A stretch of 64,000 nt of DNA from Amaranthus tricolor. Its lineage: Eukaryota; Streptophyta; Magnoliopsida; Caryophyllales; Amaranthaceae. The notes below the pieces were generated by a model. It made no database searches. It was not told where the DNA came from and worked only from the letters and a program-made list of their open reading frames with translations. The stretch is taken from contig NC_080056.1 of NCBI RefSeq assembly GCF_026212465.1, forward strand, positions 15,661,319 through 15,725,318. The letters run 5' to 3'. Of this stretch, positions 1 to 13,000 are shown in pieces; within the stretch, counting starts at the first letter, position 1; every line of letters begins with the position of its first letter. Made by a program: the position numbers and the translations under genes.

Positions 1-344
1 TGAAAAAATTTATGTACGTGAAGAGAAAATCGTGGTCAGGGAACCTTCATGACGATGAGAACAAGACATGGAAGAAGAAAGAGAGAAACAAAAACGACAA
101 CTTTTGAAATCTATTGCTTTAATTCTTTGCATTTTATTTGTTTTTGTTTCAAAATAGAAGAGAAATTCAATTTAAATTTGTTTCTAATCACCCCTGTCAA
201 AATTTGATTCACCTAAATTGATTCACGATCCATCGGAATAATGATTGGTGATAGGGAAAATCTTAACCCATAATTTAAGAATCTTATTTTAATGGCTTAG
301 CTAGTCTCCCTATAAACCTTCTCTTATAAAGCCATTAACACAAC

Positions 345-349
<5 letters not shown>
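1..349. other. AT-rich non-coding DNA
   Basis: No coding frame, RNA gene or clear repeat is visible here. The sequence is ordinary AT-rich intergenic DNA leading into a poly(A) tract. Confidence 0.6.

Positions 350-389
<40 letters not shown>
350..389. repeat. Poly(A) tract, 40 bp
   Basis: An uninterrupted run of A. It could be the tail of an old retroposed sequence on the plus strand, but no LINE or SINE body is recognisable immediately upstream, so it is listed only as a homopolymer repeat. Confidence 0.8.
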
Positions 390-390
<1 letters not shown>

Positions 391-424
391 ATGTAAAAAC
401 AAACATGAAACATGTGCTTCTTAA

Positions 425-895
425 AGTGTTTTAACTTATTGAAGTTGTTATTTTAATTTATTAAAGTTCGTATTTTATCCTATTTGAATTGATACTTTTA
501 TCTATTAATATTTATAGTTGGAGTTGTTATTTTAACCTTTTAAGTTGTTATTTTACTCTGTTACATTGTCAACCTTTTGAAGTTGGTATTTTAATCTATT
601 AAGTTGGAATGTTAACCTAGAAGGGTTGATATTTAACATATTAAAGTTGGTGTTTTAACCTGTTGTAGTTAGTTAAAACATCAACTTTAAAATACCAAAT
701 TCAATAGATTAAAGTACCAACTTCAACAGGTTAAAACATAATTTTAAATACTTTAATAGGTTAAAATACCAACTTAAATAAGTCAATATATCAACTTAAA
801 CACCATAAAACATAACCTTAAATAGGTTAAAATACCAACTTCAACAAGTTAAAATATTAACTTCAATATGTTAAAATATCAACTTCAATAGATTA
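425..895. repeat. Inverted minisatellite array
   Basis: The left half (about 425-668) is a degenerate array of a ~24-bp unit resembling TTGAAGTTGGTATTTTAACC. The right half (about 672-895) is an array of its reverse complement, with units such as AGGTTAAAATACCAACTTCA. The two halves face each other around position 670 and could fold into a long imperfect hairpin. Units vary in sequence and spacing. No TIRs or target duplication were identified, so its origin is unknown. Confidence 0.7.
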
Positions 896-3221
896 AGCAT
901 AGAATAGAGATCAATTAGACCATCAGATTAAGCAACTAGCCAGCATGGAAAGCAACAAAAACAGCAGCAACAGCGGCAAACAGCTCAAAGCCAATAACAC
1001 GAAGAAACAGCAATTTTGTTAATTGTTGAGATTTGCTAAACTGTGGTTTTGGATCAAAAATGAGTATTTTAGGAATGGGGTTGATACGATTTTTGGATGT
1101 AAGGAGTGTTGTTGATACGGTTGTACTTTTGAATAGAATAATACTTTTACATCTTTGTCAATATTCAATAACGAACAAGGCTAGACCAGGGAATTTAGGA
1201 ATGGGGTTGAAAAATATTTTTTAATATGTATTTTAAAGCACGATAAAATCAAAATTTTATCTTTTGCCTTACATCAATAAAGCATGAGATAGAATATGTA
1301 ATAATATATTTATTGAAGGTCGTTTGTACCAAAAAATTACTAATATTTGATAATCGTATAGGTACTGATCATTTTCCTTCAAAGAAAATATGATCATTAT
1401 TTAAAATTAAACAAACATATTAGAAAGAAATTTGATACGTATATAATTTTTGTAGGGTGAAAAAGAATGCATAACTACAATGTGCTCTTGGTTTACCTCT
1501 ACAAATACATTCGGAAAACTAAACAAATTTTACATTTATTTATTTTTTTACTAAAATAAACTTAATATTATAACTAATTAAATATGTTTTTATTTAATAC
1601 TTCCTGGAATTCATACCAATTATCTCATTTGATGTTTACACTTTATCCAATTCATTAATTTAATGCTAAATATATTCTCTAATCGAGTATAATTAAAAAT
1701 TACAAAAAACTGATATCAATAAAATTTACATTGACACGAATTAAACAAGATCTCACTTTACTATATTTTAACATTTAATTTCTTTGAATTGGAGGACGTA
1801 TAATATTATTATTTGTCAACTCTGCCTCCGGTAACCGAGTTAACTTTTGTTGACTAAGTAAAATTTTAAGTTGACTTTATTCCCAAACTCAGACATCACT
1901 CATAGTATTAGTTTTTGGTATTTTTTTAAAAAAAAAATTAAACTCGAATGTATTAGTTGAATATATTATATTTTAAAAATAAAGTTATTTGATAAAGTAT
2001 GTTGAACTTAGTTTTTGGGTAAAACCTATTTTGACATCTCGAAATAATTTGATGGTGATTTTATAATTAAAGTTTAATTTTAATGTGTTTTGTGCGAATA
2101 AGGAGTCATAGGAGTGTAAGGCCTATTTTGGCATCTATAAATGGTTAGAACATACTTCTGATAATATTTATATATACATGGATTAATTGTTGTCGTTTCG
2201 GTACCCGGTGGTGTAAGGCAAAAGAGGCATCCACTGCTAGGGAAAATCGATCATTCTTAAACAGGTCTATTTTAATAGATTGGGGTTCGGTCGACAAACC
2301 TTAGAAGGTGGTTGTGTAAGGCCTTCTTATGGGCATCTAACACCACGTTCATTCCTTCTTCACTTGTTGATTATGTTTTCAATGATTTGTGAAACCATAC
2401 TCCTTTGATTAATTAAATAAAAGCTTTAAATGTTTAAAATTTTTTTTCCAAACGTTGACTAGTTTAAGTTGAATTTATATTTTCATATAACTAATTGTAA
2501 CTTTTTGAAATTTCGTTGTATTTAGAGACAATATTGTATGTGTTTTATGATTAGAAGAACTAGTTACTCCCCAACGATTGTGGATTTGCATTTTTATACA
2601 GATAGTGAATGATTACATGATCACTACCGTGCGGGCTGGAAGTGTGAGATTCGATTCTGGGACTTTTCCTGGCACATGGTTTCTTGCTTTTAGACTTTGA
2701 GACTTTTGTTTCTTTTCTTTTAAATATGAGTTTTGCTCTAAAATTTAGCTATTTTAAGTTTTATACACTTTTAGGTTTAGGCATATATTGTTGTTCTTAT
2801 TATTTAAGAGTAAGCGATAATCGTCTTAAAGGTTATTTTCACGAAACTTTTTTTTGTTTTGAAAGATGAGTTGTTATACATTTTCAAAATTTTTGCACGC
2901 CTCTTGCAGTCGGAGTATTTTTTTATTATTTTTAATTATAATTTTAGGTTCTTTTATCAGTTTTTTGGGAAGCGTGTTTCTTAAGTATACTAATATTATA
3001 ATTCGAGAATTAGGTTTTAGATGCCATTTGTCTTAAAGCTTTAAGTGTTTAATTTTCGTTGTTATTTTTTATCAATTATTTTTCTAGTTTCTTGTTTCTT
3101 TCAATTTATATGCCAATAAAAATTTCAGGTGCTATAATTTGTAAGTTTTTCTTTTCTAATTCTTTATCATTATTAATTAATTGAATTCCTTAGTAATTTG
3201 TAAAAAATAGTCTTTTAACTT

Positions 3222-4262
3222 TAAGACTTTTGCGAATTACATCTTTAAAATTTTATTCTTTTGAGAACTAATGCCTCTAAACTATCGAAGTCTACACCAT
3301 TCAGGCCAAGTGACCGTTGACAACCCAAATGACCTTTGACCAACATAAATGACCGTTGACCATCACTAATCACTTTTGACTTTTGTTGACCATCCATAAT
3401 CACTTTTAACTTTCCTAATTACCAATAGTACCCTTATGATGTCACTTTTACCCATTATAACGATATTTTTTTAAAAAAACGAACGTCACGATTACTTTTT
3501 GGGGTACCTCTTTCGAAAATCTGGTCTACGATACGTATATCGAAAAATATGTTTAACATCATTTTTATCAATCATAACGATATTTTTTCAAAAAACAGAC
3601 GTCGCAATTATCCTTATGGGATAACTCTTTCGGAAATCTGGTCGAAACAAGTACTAATTCGTCTGTTTCCTGACACGTAGAACGAAAAAAGATATTTAAA
3701 AGTAATCGCGACATTTGTTTTCTAAAAAAATATCGTTGTGATGGGTAACCACGAAGTTAAATATCTTTTTCGATCTACGTGTCGAGAAATAGGCAAATAA
3801 GTACTTGTTTCGACCAAATTTCCGAAAGAATTTTCCCATAAGGGTAATTGTGACCTCCGTGTTTTGAAAAAATATCGTTATGATGGGTAAAAATAACGTT
3901 ACATATCTTTTTCGATGAACATATCGAAAAATAGGCAAATAAGTACTTGTTTCGACCTGATTTCCGAAGGAGTTATTCTAAAAGGGTAATCACGACGTCC
4001 AATTTTTGATAAAATATCGTTATTTGGGGTAAAAAGACATTAAATTGCTAAGACATAGGGGTACTACTGGTAATTAGGAAAGTCAAAGGTCATTATAGAT
4101 GGTCAACAAAAGTCAAAGGTGATTAGTGATGGTCAACGGTCATTTGGATTGTCAACAGTCACTTGGCTGGAATGGTGTAGACTTTGATACTTTTAATGCA
4201 GTAATTCGCAAAAAACAAACTTTAATGTTGTGATTCACCAAAGCCCTAAACTTAAAGGCTGT
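3222..4262. mobile_element. Foldback element, copy 1
   Basis: The left arm (about 3222-3700) and the right arm (about 3740-4262) are inverted copies. AAGTGACCGTTGACAACCCA near 3309 is mirrored near 4140-4165, and the end motif TTTGCGAATTAC is mirrored as GTAATTCGCAAA near 4201. Each arm contains two ~140-bp modules built around ATCGTTATGATGGGTAAAAA and GGTCGAAACAAGTACTTATT. No transposase is encoded. It looks like a foldback or MULE-derived non-autonomous element. The exact ends are uncertain by a few tens of bases because the left end appears shorter than the right. Confidence 0.7.
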
Positions 4263-4308
4263 TTTGCAAATTACTCTTATTATTTTTATGTTAGTTTCCC
4301 TGATAAAT

Positions 4309-4386
4309 GGGTAGATATTTTCTCTAGCAGTGAGTGGTTGATCCCAATTTGTTGTATGGAATGACATTATGTGATTAATTGTATTA
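4309..4386. repeat. 78-bp repeat, copy 1
   Basis: This stretch, starting GGGTAGATATTTTCTCTAGC, recurs apparently identically at 5090-5167. It also occurs, more diverged, at the expected paralogous place after the Copia element (from about 14855). Confidence 0.75.
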
Positions 4387-5089
4387 AATTGAGTCTATGA
4401 TTAAATCTATGTTTAATGAATCTTAATTTAAATATGTTTATTAACCTTTTAAAAATAAAGGAAAGTTTAAAATTAGGTTTAATTTTGAATTCATGTATAT
4501 TTAGGTTAAATTCGTATTAAATTATTTAATTAATAGATTTTAGTATTTCAGTCAGTTGATAATAAGATTAGATATAATTCCACTCAAATATTATTGTTTT
4601 GTGCCCCGTTAATATAAAATCAGGCAAATTAATTAACTCGTTTCCTTGATTTCAATCCGCATAACTGCACATACAAATACAAGTACACTTAAAAGTTAAA
4701 ATATGTTAAAATATTAACTTCAATAAGCATAGAATACAGATCAATTAGACCATCAGAATAAGCAACTAGCCAGCATGGAAAGCAACAACAACAGCAGCAA
4801 CAGCAGCAAACAGCTCAAAGCCAATAACACGAAGAAACAGCAATCGAGTCACAATTTACAAAGGCACACACTAAAAATCAGTTCCATGAACAACAACAAC
4901 CCGTGCATCAGCAACAATAATTAACAACAATTTTGTTAATTGTTGAGATTTGCTAAACTGTGGTTTTGGATCAAAATTGAGTATTTTAGTACCTTAGTTT
5001 CAGACTTCACAAATGTATTAGTAATTTAGGAATGGGGTTGCAAAATATTTTTTAATGGATCAAAAATGACATTATGTTGGATCAAAAAT

Positions 5090-5167
5090 GGGTAGATATT
5101 TTCTCTAGCAGTGAGTGGTTGATCCCAATTTGTTGTATGGAATGACATTATGTGATTAATTGTATTA
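5090..5167. repeat. 78-bp repeat, copy 2 (displaced)
   Basis: An apparently identical copy of 4309-4386, sitting inside unit B where unit A has no counterpart. It may be a templated insertion made during the rearrangement that produced unit B. Confidence 0.75.
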
Positions 5168-5189
5168 ATTGTATTAATGTATTAGTACG

Positions 5190-5430
5190 TTTTGAGATGT
5201 AAGGACTGTTGTTGATAGGGTTGTACTTTTGAATAGAATAATACTTTTAAATCTTTGTCAATATTCAATAACCAACAGGGCTAGACCAGGGAATTTAGGA
5301 ATGGGGTTGATACGGTTTTGAGATATAAGGAGTGTTGCTGATACGGTTGTACTTTTGAATAGAATAATACTTTTACATCTTTGTCAATATTCAATAACGA
5401 ACAGGGCTAGACCCGGGAATATAGGAATGG
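5190..5430. repeat. ~120-bp tandem duplication
   Basis: Two adjacent copies of a unit containing GGTTGTACTTTTGAATAGAA and ending with GGAATTTAGGAATGGGGTTG-like sequence. Unit A has a single copy at about 1083-1210. Confidence 0.7.
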
Positions 5431-6051
5431 GGTTGCAAAATATTTTTTAATATGTATTTTAAAGGGCGATAAAATCAAAATTTTATTTTTTGCCTTACAA
5501 CAATAAAGCATGAGATAAAATATGTAATAATATATTTATTGAAAGTCTTTTATACCAAAAAAATACTAATATTTGATTATCGTATAGGTATTGATCATTT
5601 TCCTTCAAAGAAAATATGATCATTATTTAAAATTAAACAAACATATTAGAAAGAAATTTGATACGTATATAATTTTGTAGGGTGAAAAAGAATGCATAAC
5701 TACAATGTGCTCTTGGTTTACTTCTTAACAAAGTATAATTTATTTCTTAACAAAAAGCTTGCTTTATACAAATACATCAGGAAAACTAAACAAATTTTTA
5801 CATCTATTTATTTTTTTACTGAAATAAACTTAATATTATAACTAATTAAATATGTTTTTATTTAATACTTCTCATTTGATTTTTATACTTTATCCAATTC
5901 ATTAATTCAATGCTATATATATTCTCTAATCGAATATAATTAAAAATTAAAAAAACTGATATTAATAAAATTTACATTGACACGAATTAAATAAGATCTC
6001 ATTTCACTATATTTTAACATTTAATTTCTTTAAATTGGAGGATGTATAATA

Positions 6052-6312
6052 CTCCCTCCGAACCAATTTAGATGTTCCATTTGCTTGGGCACGGTTATTA
6101 AGGATGGTGTGGGGTCCATTAAAAAGGGTAAGTAGTAAAGGATAAGTAGTAAAAGGTAGTTGAGTAAGTAAAGTATATGGGGGTATATTCATAATTACTT
6201 CTGTGAACTAAAGATATTTAGGTAAAAAAAGATTGGCGAAAATAAAAATGGGACAACCAAAAAAAACTTTGCCAAATAAGAAAATAAGACAACTAAATTG
6301 GTTCGGAGGGAG
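6052..6312. mobile_element. Stowaway-type MITE with TA target duplication
   Basis: The ends are CTCCCTCCGAACCAATTTAG and its inverted counterpart CTAAATTGGTTCGGAGGGAG, flanked by TA on both sides (6050-6051 and 6313-6314). CTCCCTCC termini and TA duplications are typical of plant Tc1/mariner-derived Stowaway MITEs. It is 261 bp long with no coding capacity. The paralogous site in unit A (near 1801) has one TA and no element. Confidence 0.9.
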
Positions 6313-7390
6313 TATTATTGTTTATCAACTCCGCCCCTGGTAACATAGGTGACTTTTGTTGACTAAGTAAAATTTAGAGTTCACTTTATTCCCAAACTCA
6401 GACATCAGTCATAGTATTAGTTTTTGGTTTTTTTTTTTTTAAATTAAACTCGAATGTATTAGTGGAATATATTATATTTTAAAAATAAAGGTATTTGATA
6501 AAGTATATTTGAGATAAGTATGTTGAACTTAGTTTTTGGGTAGGACCTATTTTGACATCTTGAAATATTTTGATAGTGATTTTATAATTAAAGTTTAATT
6601 TTAATGTGTTTTGTGCGAATAAGGAGTCATAGGATTGTAAGGCCTATTTTGGCATCTATAAATAGTTAGAACATACTTCTGATAATATTTATATATACAA
6701 GGGTTAATTGTTGTCGTCCCGGTACCCGGTGGTGTAAGGCAAAAGAGGCATCCACTGCTAGGGGAAAATCGGACATTCTTAAACAGGTCTATTTTAATAG
6801 ATTGGGGTTCGATCGATAAACCTTAGAAGGTAATTGTGTAAGGCCATCTTATCGGCATCTAACACCACCTTCATTCCTTCTTTACTTGTTGATTATGTTT
6901 TCAATGATTTGTGAAACCATACTCATTTGATTTATTAAATAAAAGCTTAAATGTTTTAAATTTTTTTTTCAAACGTTGACTAGTTTAAGTTGAATTTATA
7001 TATTCATATAACTAATTGATCACTTTTTAAATTTCTTTGTATTTAGAGACAATCTTGAATGTGTTTTACGATCAGAAAAACTAATTACTCCCCACTGATT
7101 ATGGATTTACATTTTTATACAGATAGTGAATCATTACATGATCACTACCGTGCGGGCTGGAAGTGTAAGAGTCGATTCTAGGACTTTTGATGACATATGG
7201 TTTCTTACTTTTAGACTTTGAGACATTTGTTTCTTTTCTTTAAAGGAGTTTTGCTCTACAATGATGCTCTAAAATTTAGCTATTTTAAGTTTTATATACT
7301 TTTAGGTTTAGGTATATATTTATGTTCTTATTTATTTAAGAGTAAGTGATAATCGTCTTAAAGGTTATTTTCGCATAACTATTTTTGTTT

Positions 7391-8260
7391 AAAAAGATGG
7401 TTGTTACATTTTTAGTTTTATAGTGATCACTATTGGACTGTCTTACGATAAGATCATCTCTATTGGACTGGCCTAATTATACATTTTTAGTTTTAAAGTG
7501 ATCACTTATAATGTTAAAGTGATTACTTATAATTTTCAAATAATCACTTTTTATAATCTGATTATTCATAACCTTAAAATGATTACTTACGATCTTAAAG
7601 TAACTAATTAAAGAAATTTATTAATTATATGAGCCCATTTCAGACGACCTATAAAAAAATACAATAAGAGAGACTTTATAGTTGGCGTGATTTTTAAATG
7701 AAAAAATATGATGATTTTACAAAAACGACAAATCATTATTTAAATTTTGAATCATTCTTTCTTAAAATAAATTAATACGCCTAATGATTTTATTCTTGAG
7801 TCCCAGATTTTACAAGACGCTAAGTCTCTAATTATCTCATTTAATAAAGTTATGATTATTTGAGTTTAAACTTATTTAAATTTTGTTAATAACTTTTATT
7901 TACAGCACTGAATATAATGATGATGGACAAAAAATATTGTAACTCCTTCGCAAACCAAATCATCTAAAAAAAATTGTTATATCTTTTATTACTCTTATGC
8001 CTTGACGAGTAGTTTGTACGTTACACTTTTGATATTTAATGTTAAGATAACTTTTAATGTCACAATTTTGGATTATTTTAATATCATAATACATTTTATT
8101 TGCTAATATTTAATATTTTTGGTTGAATGTAATTACAAGGTTATCCAAACAATACTATAGAATTTTAATTTGGAAATTAAACTCCAATATTTTTCAAACA
8201 ACTATGTGGATTTGAAATATAAAAATTTAATTCTTTGATATAAAAATTTAACTCTTTAAC
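7391..8260. other. Unit-B-specific AT-rich segment
   Basis: This stretch has no match at the corresponding place in unit A. It contains short direct repeats (AGTGATCACT, AAAGTGATTACTTA) and no coding frame. Confidence 0.5.
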
Positions 8261-8261
8261 A

Positions 8262-9304
8262 TTAGGGTTTTTGCGAATTACATCTTAAATTTTTTTTTTT
8301 TGAGAACTAATGCCTCCAAACTATCGAAGTTTACACCATTCAGGCCAAGTGACCGTTGACAATCCAAATGACCTTTGACCAACATAAATGACCGTTGACC
8401 ATCACTAATCACCTTTGACTTTTGTTGACCATCCATAATCACTTTTAACTTTCCTAGTTACCAATAGTACCTTTATAACGTCATTTTTACCCATCATAAC
8501 GATTTTTTTAAAAAAAAAACGAACGTCACGATTACCTTTTGGGGTACCTCTTTCGAAAATCTGATCGAAACAAGTACTTATTTGCCTATTTGTCGATACG
8601 TATATCAAAAAATATATTTAACGTCGTTTTATCCATCATAACAATAATTTTTCAAAAAATGGACGTCGCAATTATCCTTATGGGATTACTCTTTCAAAAA
8701 TCCGGTCGAAACAAGTACTAATTCGCCTGTTTCCCGACATGTAGATCGAAAAAAGATATTTAAAAGTAGTAGCAACGTTTCTTTTTTTAAAAAATATCGT
8801 TGTGATGGGTACGTAACAACGAAGTTAAATATCTTTTTCAATCTACGTGTCGAAAAATAGACAAATAAGTACTTGTTTCGACCAGATTTCCGAAAGAATT
8901 TTCCCGTAAGGATAATCGTGACCTCCGTTTTTTTCAAAAATACCGTTATGATGGTAAAAACAACGTTACATATCGAAAAATAGGCAAATAAGTATTTGTT
9001 TCGACCTGATTTTCGAAGGAGTTATTCTAAAAGGGTAAACGCGACATCCATTTTTTGATAAAATATCGTTATGATGGGTAAAAACGACATTAGAGTGCTA
9101 AGACATAGGGGCACTACTGGTAATTAGGAAAGTCAAAAGTCATTATAGATGGTTAACAAAAGTCAATGGTGATTAGTAATGATCAACAGTCATTTGGATT
9201 GGTCAAGGATCACTTGGTCGGAATGGTGTAGACTTTGATACTTTTAAGGCAGTAATTCGCAAAAAACAAACTTTAATGTTGTAATTCACCAAAGCCCTAA
9301 ACTT
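8262..9304. mobile_element. Foldback element, copy 2
   Basis: Paralogue of 3222-4262. Its inverted arms again show AAGTGACCGTTGACAATCCA near 8347, mirrored near 9190-9212, with the same internal ~140-bp modules. The right flank is shared with copy 1, so the two copies arose by block duplication rather than independent insertion. The left flank differs. It has no coding capacity. Confidence 0.7.
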
Positions 9305-9347
9305 AAGGCTGTTTTGCAAATTGCTCTTATTATTTTTATGTTAGTTT

Positions 9348-10072
9348 TGTTGAGAAAAGAGGCGATATAATACACACACTTTATCCCTTTGTGTTGTTAG
9401 ATGAGCAAAAATAACCAATCCAATCAAACAAACAATAATAATCCCACAATCAAGCACAATAAAGTAAAAATGCGAAAATAAAGCTCACACGATATTTACG
9501 TGGAAAACCCAATGCAGGAAAAAACCACGGGACCGTAAGTGGTACCACACTCTTCTACTAATCGCCAATAAAATTAATGGGTACAACCAAAAATCCTCTC
9601 TAGACAACACTAGATGTAATACAAACACCAAACAACCCTAAAACATCACTCAAAAGTGGTAAAATAACAATTAGAGTAAAATTAGGGCAAAATAAAAATC
9701 ACCCACTTACAATGCACAAAACAACAATCCAACCGTTGAATAGGTAGGTTGGGTAGATAGGAACAACATGTCAAAATTTGACGAAAAACGGAGCACGAAT
9801 GACCTTCGATCGGATCGCCGAAAGAACCAAAAATGCTACGTTGCACTCCTACTGCGCCTGGTTCTCTTTTCTCTGTTTTGTGCGCAATCTCAATTACAAA
9901 AACCAATAAAGGTTGCTGCCATATGTTTTTCCTTTTATAGTATTACCCCTTTTTTTTATTATTATTAATAAATAATAATAATAATATTATTATTATTAGC
10001 CCATTATTATCAAGCCCATAATTAAATATATTAATTTGGGCCTTCCTCCAAGTGGGAGGGAATAACCCAACA
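9348..10072 (-). repeat. 3' LTR of the Tork-like element
   Basis: 725 bp, TG...CA ends, direct repeat of 14119-14837. It is the downstream LTR in element orientation, because the polypurine tract lies at its inner edge. Confidence 0.92.
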
Positions 10073-10086
10073 AATTTCCCCCTCAC
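10073..10086 (-). promoter_or_regulatory. Polypurine tract of the Tork-like element
   Basis: On the minus strand this reads GTGAGGGGGAAATT immediately before the 3' LTR, the expected site for plus-strand DNA priming. The stop codon of pol (10083-10085) lies within it. Confidence 0.85.
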
Positions 10087-13000
10087 TCCAACTTGGGGGG
10101 TATGACAAGTCCCGCTTTCAAACGGCACACCTCTAACTTGTCTCTTGGAAGGATCTTCGTCAACATATCTGATCCATTTTCATGAGTACTGATCTTCACA
10201 ATCTCAAATATTTTTTGTTCTATCTAATCTCGAATCCAATGATACCTCCTTCGTATATGTTTCGTTCGACCATGATAGGTAGCATTCTTAGCTAGGTGAA
10301 TGACACTCTGACAATCACAATGTAACAAAAAATCGTCTTGCTCCAAACCCAAATCCTCAAGGAAGTCCCTCATCCACACTAACTCTTTACCAGCTTCAAC
10401 AACTGCCACATACTCTGACTCAGTAGTTGATAGAGCAACACATTTTTGCAGTTTAGATTGCCAAGAAACAGCTCCCCTGCAAACGTCATCATGTAACCAG
10501 AAGTAGACTTACTAGAATCAATATCACCTGACATATCAGCATCTGTGTAACCATCCAACACAGGTTTGCCAGGACCAAAACATAAACTTACTCTAGAAGT
10601 GCCCCTGAGATACCTTAGAATCCACTTAACTGCAGCCCAATGCTCCTTTCTAGGATTAGACATAAACCTGCTAACTACCCCAACAACATGAGCTATATCA
10701 GGCCTAGTACATACCATAGTATATACATCAAACTACCTACAGCGGATGAATAAGGCACATTTTTCATCTTTTTCTTATCTTCATCTGTTGTAGGACATTG
10801 TTTGGAACTCAATTTCATATGCACTGGCAGTGGAGAACACACAGGCTTAGCATTGTTCATATTGAACCTTTTAAGCACCTTTTCAATGTATTTCTCTTGT
10901 GATATCCACAATTTCTTATTTTTCCTATCACGATAAATACGCATGCCTAAAATTTGTTTTGCAGGGCCAAGGTCCTTCATAGCAAAGGACTTGCTCAAAC
11001 TAGCCTTTAAGTCAACAATCTTATTGGAATCACGACCAACAATCAACATATCATCAACATATAACAAGAGAATGAGAAAGTCACCTTCAGCAAAATTCTT
11101 CACAAACACGCAATGATCAGCATATGTCTTGTGGAAGTCATTATCAACCATGAATGACTCAAATTTCTTGTACCATTGCCGAGGCGCTTGCTTAAGACCA
11201 TACAAACTCTTCTTTAAGCGACACACAAGTTTCTCCTCTCCCTTGACCTCGAAGCCTTCAGGTTGCTCCATGTAAATTTCCTCCTTTAGGTCACCATGGA
11301 GGAAAGTAGTCTTCACATCAAGTTGCTCAATCTCCAAATTCATGCTGGCAGCCAAACTAAGTACAACTCTGATTGAAGACATCTTCACCACTGGAGAGAA
11401 AATTTCATGAAAATCAATCCCCTTCTTCTGTTCATAGCCTCGCACAACAATCCTAGCCTTGAACCTAGGTGGTTGACCATCTTCTCCGTGCTTCAACTTA
11501 AACACCAATTTATTCTTGAGTGCTCGTTTTTCGTTAGGTAACTTTTCCAGATCATAAGTGTGATTCTCATGCAAGGAATTCATCTCATCTTGCATGGCAT
11601 TATACCACTCCTTACCTTTCTCATGTGACATAGCCTCCTGAAAGTCTTCTGGCTCTCCCCCATCAGTTAGTAACACAAACTCTGTAGTAGGATACCTCAT
11701 AGAAGGACGTGGTCCTCTAGTAGTTCTTCTCACATCATTAGGCTGTGGTTGCGGTTCAACAACTGGAGGCTCAACTTCAGGTTGATCATCATCACCAATA
11801 TTGTCATCATCATCCTGAATATCTCCCCCTTCAACTCTAGGAGTCATCTGCGGTAAGACTGGATCAAAATTGATTGGAGTATGAGAGGATGTTTGTTGCT
11901 TTGGCTTTTCAATATCTTCAATAGTCTGATCTTCAAAGAACACAACATCTCTACTTCTGAGAACTTTCCTATCTACTGGATCCCATAACTTGTACCCAAG
12001 AGCATCTTCAGAGTACCCCAAGAATATACACTGCTTTGTCTTCTTATCTAACTTGGATCTCTCATCTCTAGGAATGTGAACAAAAGCACGACATCCAAAT
12101 ACCCTCAAGTGCGTGTAGGAGACATCTTTACCGGTCCAAATTTCTGAGGAACATCACCATCAAGAGGATTTGAAGGTGAAAGGTTAATCAAGTACACAGC
12201 TGTAACCAATGCCTCTGCCCAGAAAAACTTGGACAACTTTGCATGAGAGAGCATACATCGGATTTTTTCTTCAATTGTTCTGTTCATCCTCTCTGCAACT
12301 CCGTTCAATTGAGGTGTCTTTGGAACTGTTTTCTCAAGCTTGATGCCTTGACCCTTGCAGTAGCTTTCAAATGGGCCTCTTTACTCACCACCATTATCAG
12401 CTCTCACGACCTTGAACTTTCTACCAGTTTCTCGCTCAACTCTAGCCTCAAACTCCTTGAAAGCAGAAAGTACCTGATCCTTGGTTTTCAACACAGTAAC
12501 CCACACTTTTCGAGAATAATCATCAATAAAAGAAACAAAGTAAAGAGCACCACTATGGTATTTAGCATCCATAGAACATACATCAGTGTGGACAAGATCA
12601 AGAGGATACTTTCTTGTAGATGGGGGGCGAGAATGAAAAGCAACCCTATGTTGTTTACCAGCTAAACAATCAACACAGGATCTAAGAGACATACCTGAGA
12701 CATCAGGGAGATATTGCTTCTTAGAGAGAATCTGCATACCTTTCTCACTCATATGGCCAAGTCTATTATGCCATAACTCACTAGAACATTCATCTGCAAC
12801 ATTTACCTCACCCGCGCAAACCTTCGCTTGCATCATATAAAGAGAACCTTGCTTCTTACCTCGGGCTGCTATGAGATTCCCCTTGCAGAGCTTCCACTTA
12901 CCATCATTGAAGTGGCTGAAGTAACCCTCTTCATCAAGTCTACCTATAAAAATGAGATTCAATCTGATATCAGGAACGTGTCTAACATTTCTCAAAATCA

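Larger units (their letters stand above)
891..4575. repeat. Segmental duplication, unit A
   Basis: This block matches 4700-15090 in the same orientation and order. Landmarks include the AGCAACTAGCCAGCATGG stretch (near 921 and 4762), the GCCTATTTTGGCATCTATAA stretch (near 2121 and 6643), the foldback element, and the right flank (4295-4575 and 14838-15098). Unit A lacks the MITE and the Copia element found in unit B, so it preserves their empty sites. The stretch 2880-3220 does not match unit B (7390-8260), which shows a replaced or inserted segment. No host gene is visible in it. Confidence 0.8.

Noticed and set aside
3696..3938. Coding potential inside the foldback elements
   Set aside because: Frames here and at 8405-8937 follow the repeated modules in either direction and resemble no protein family.
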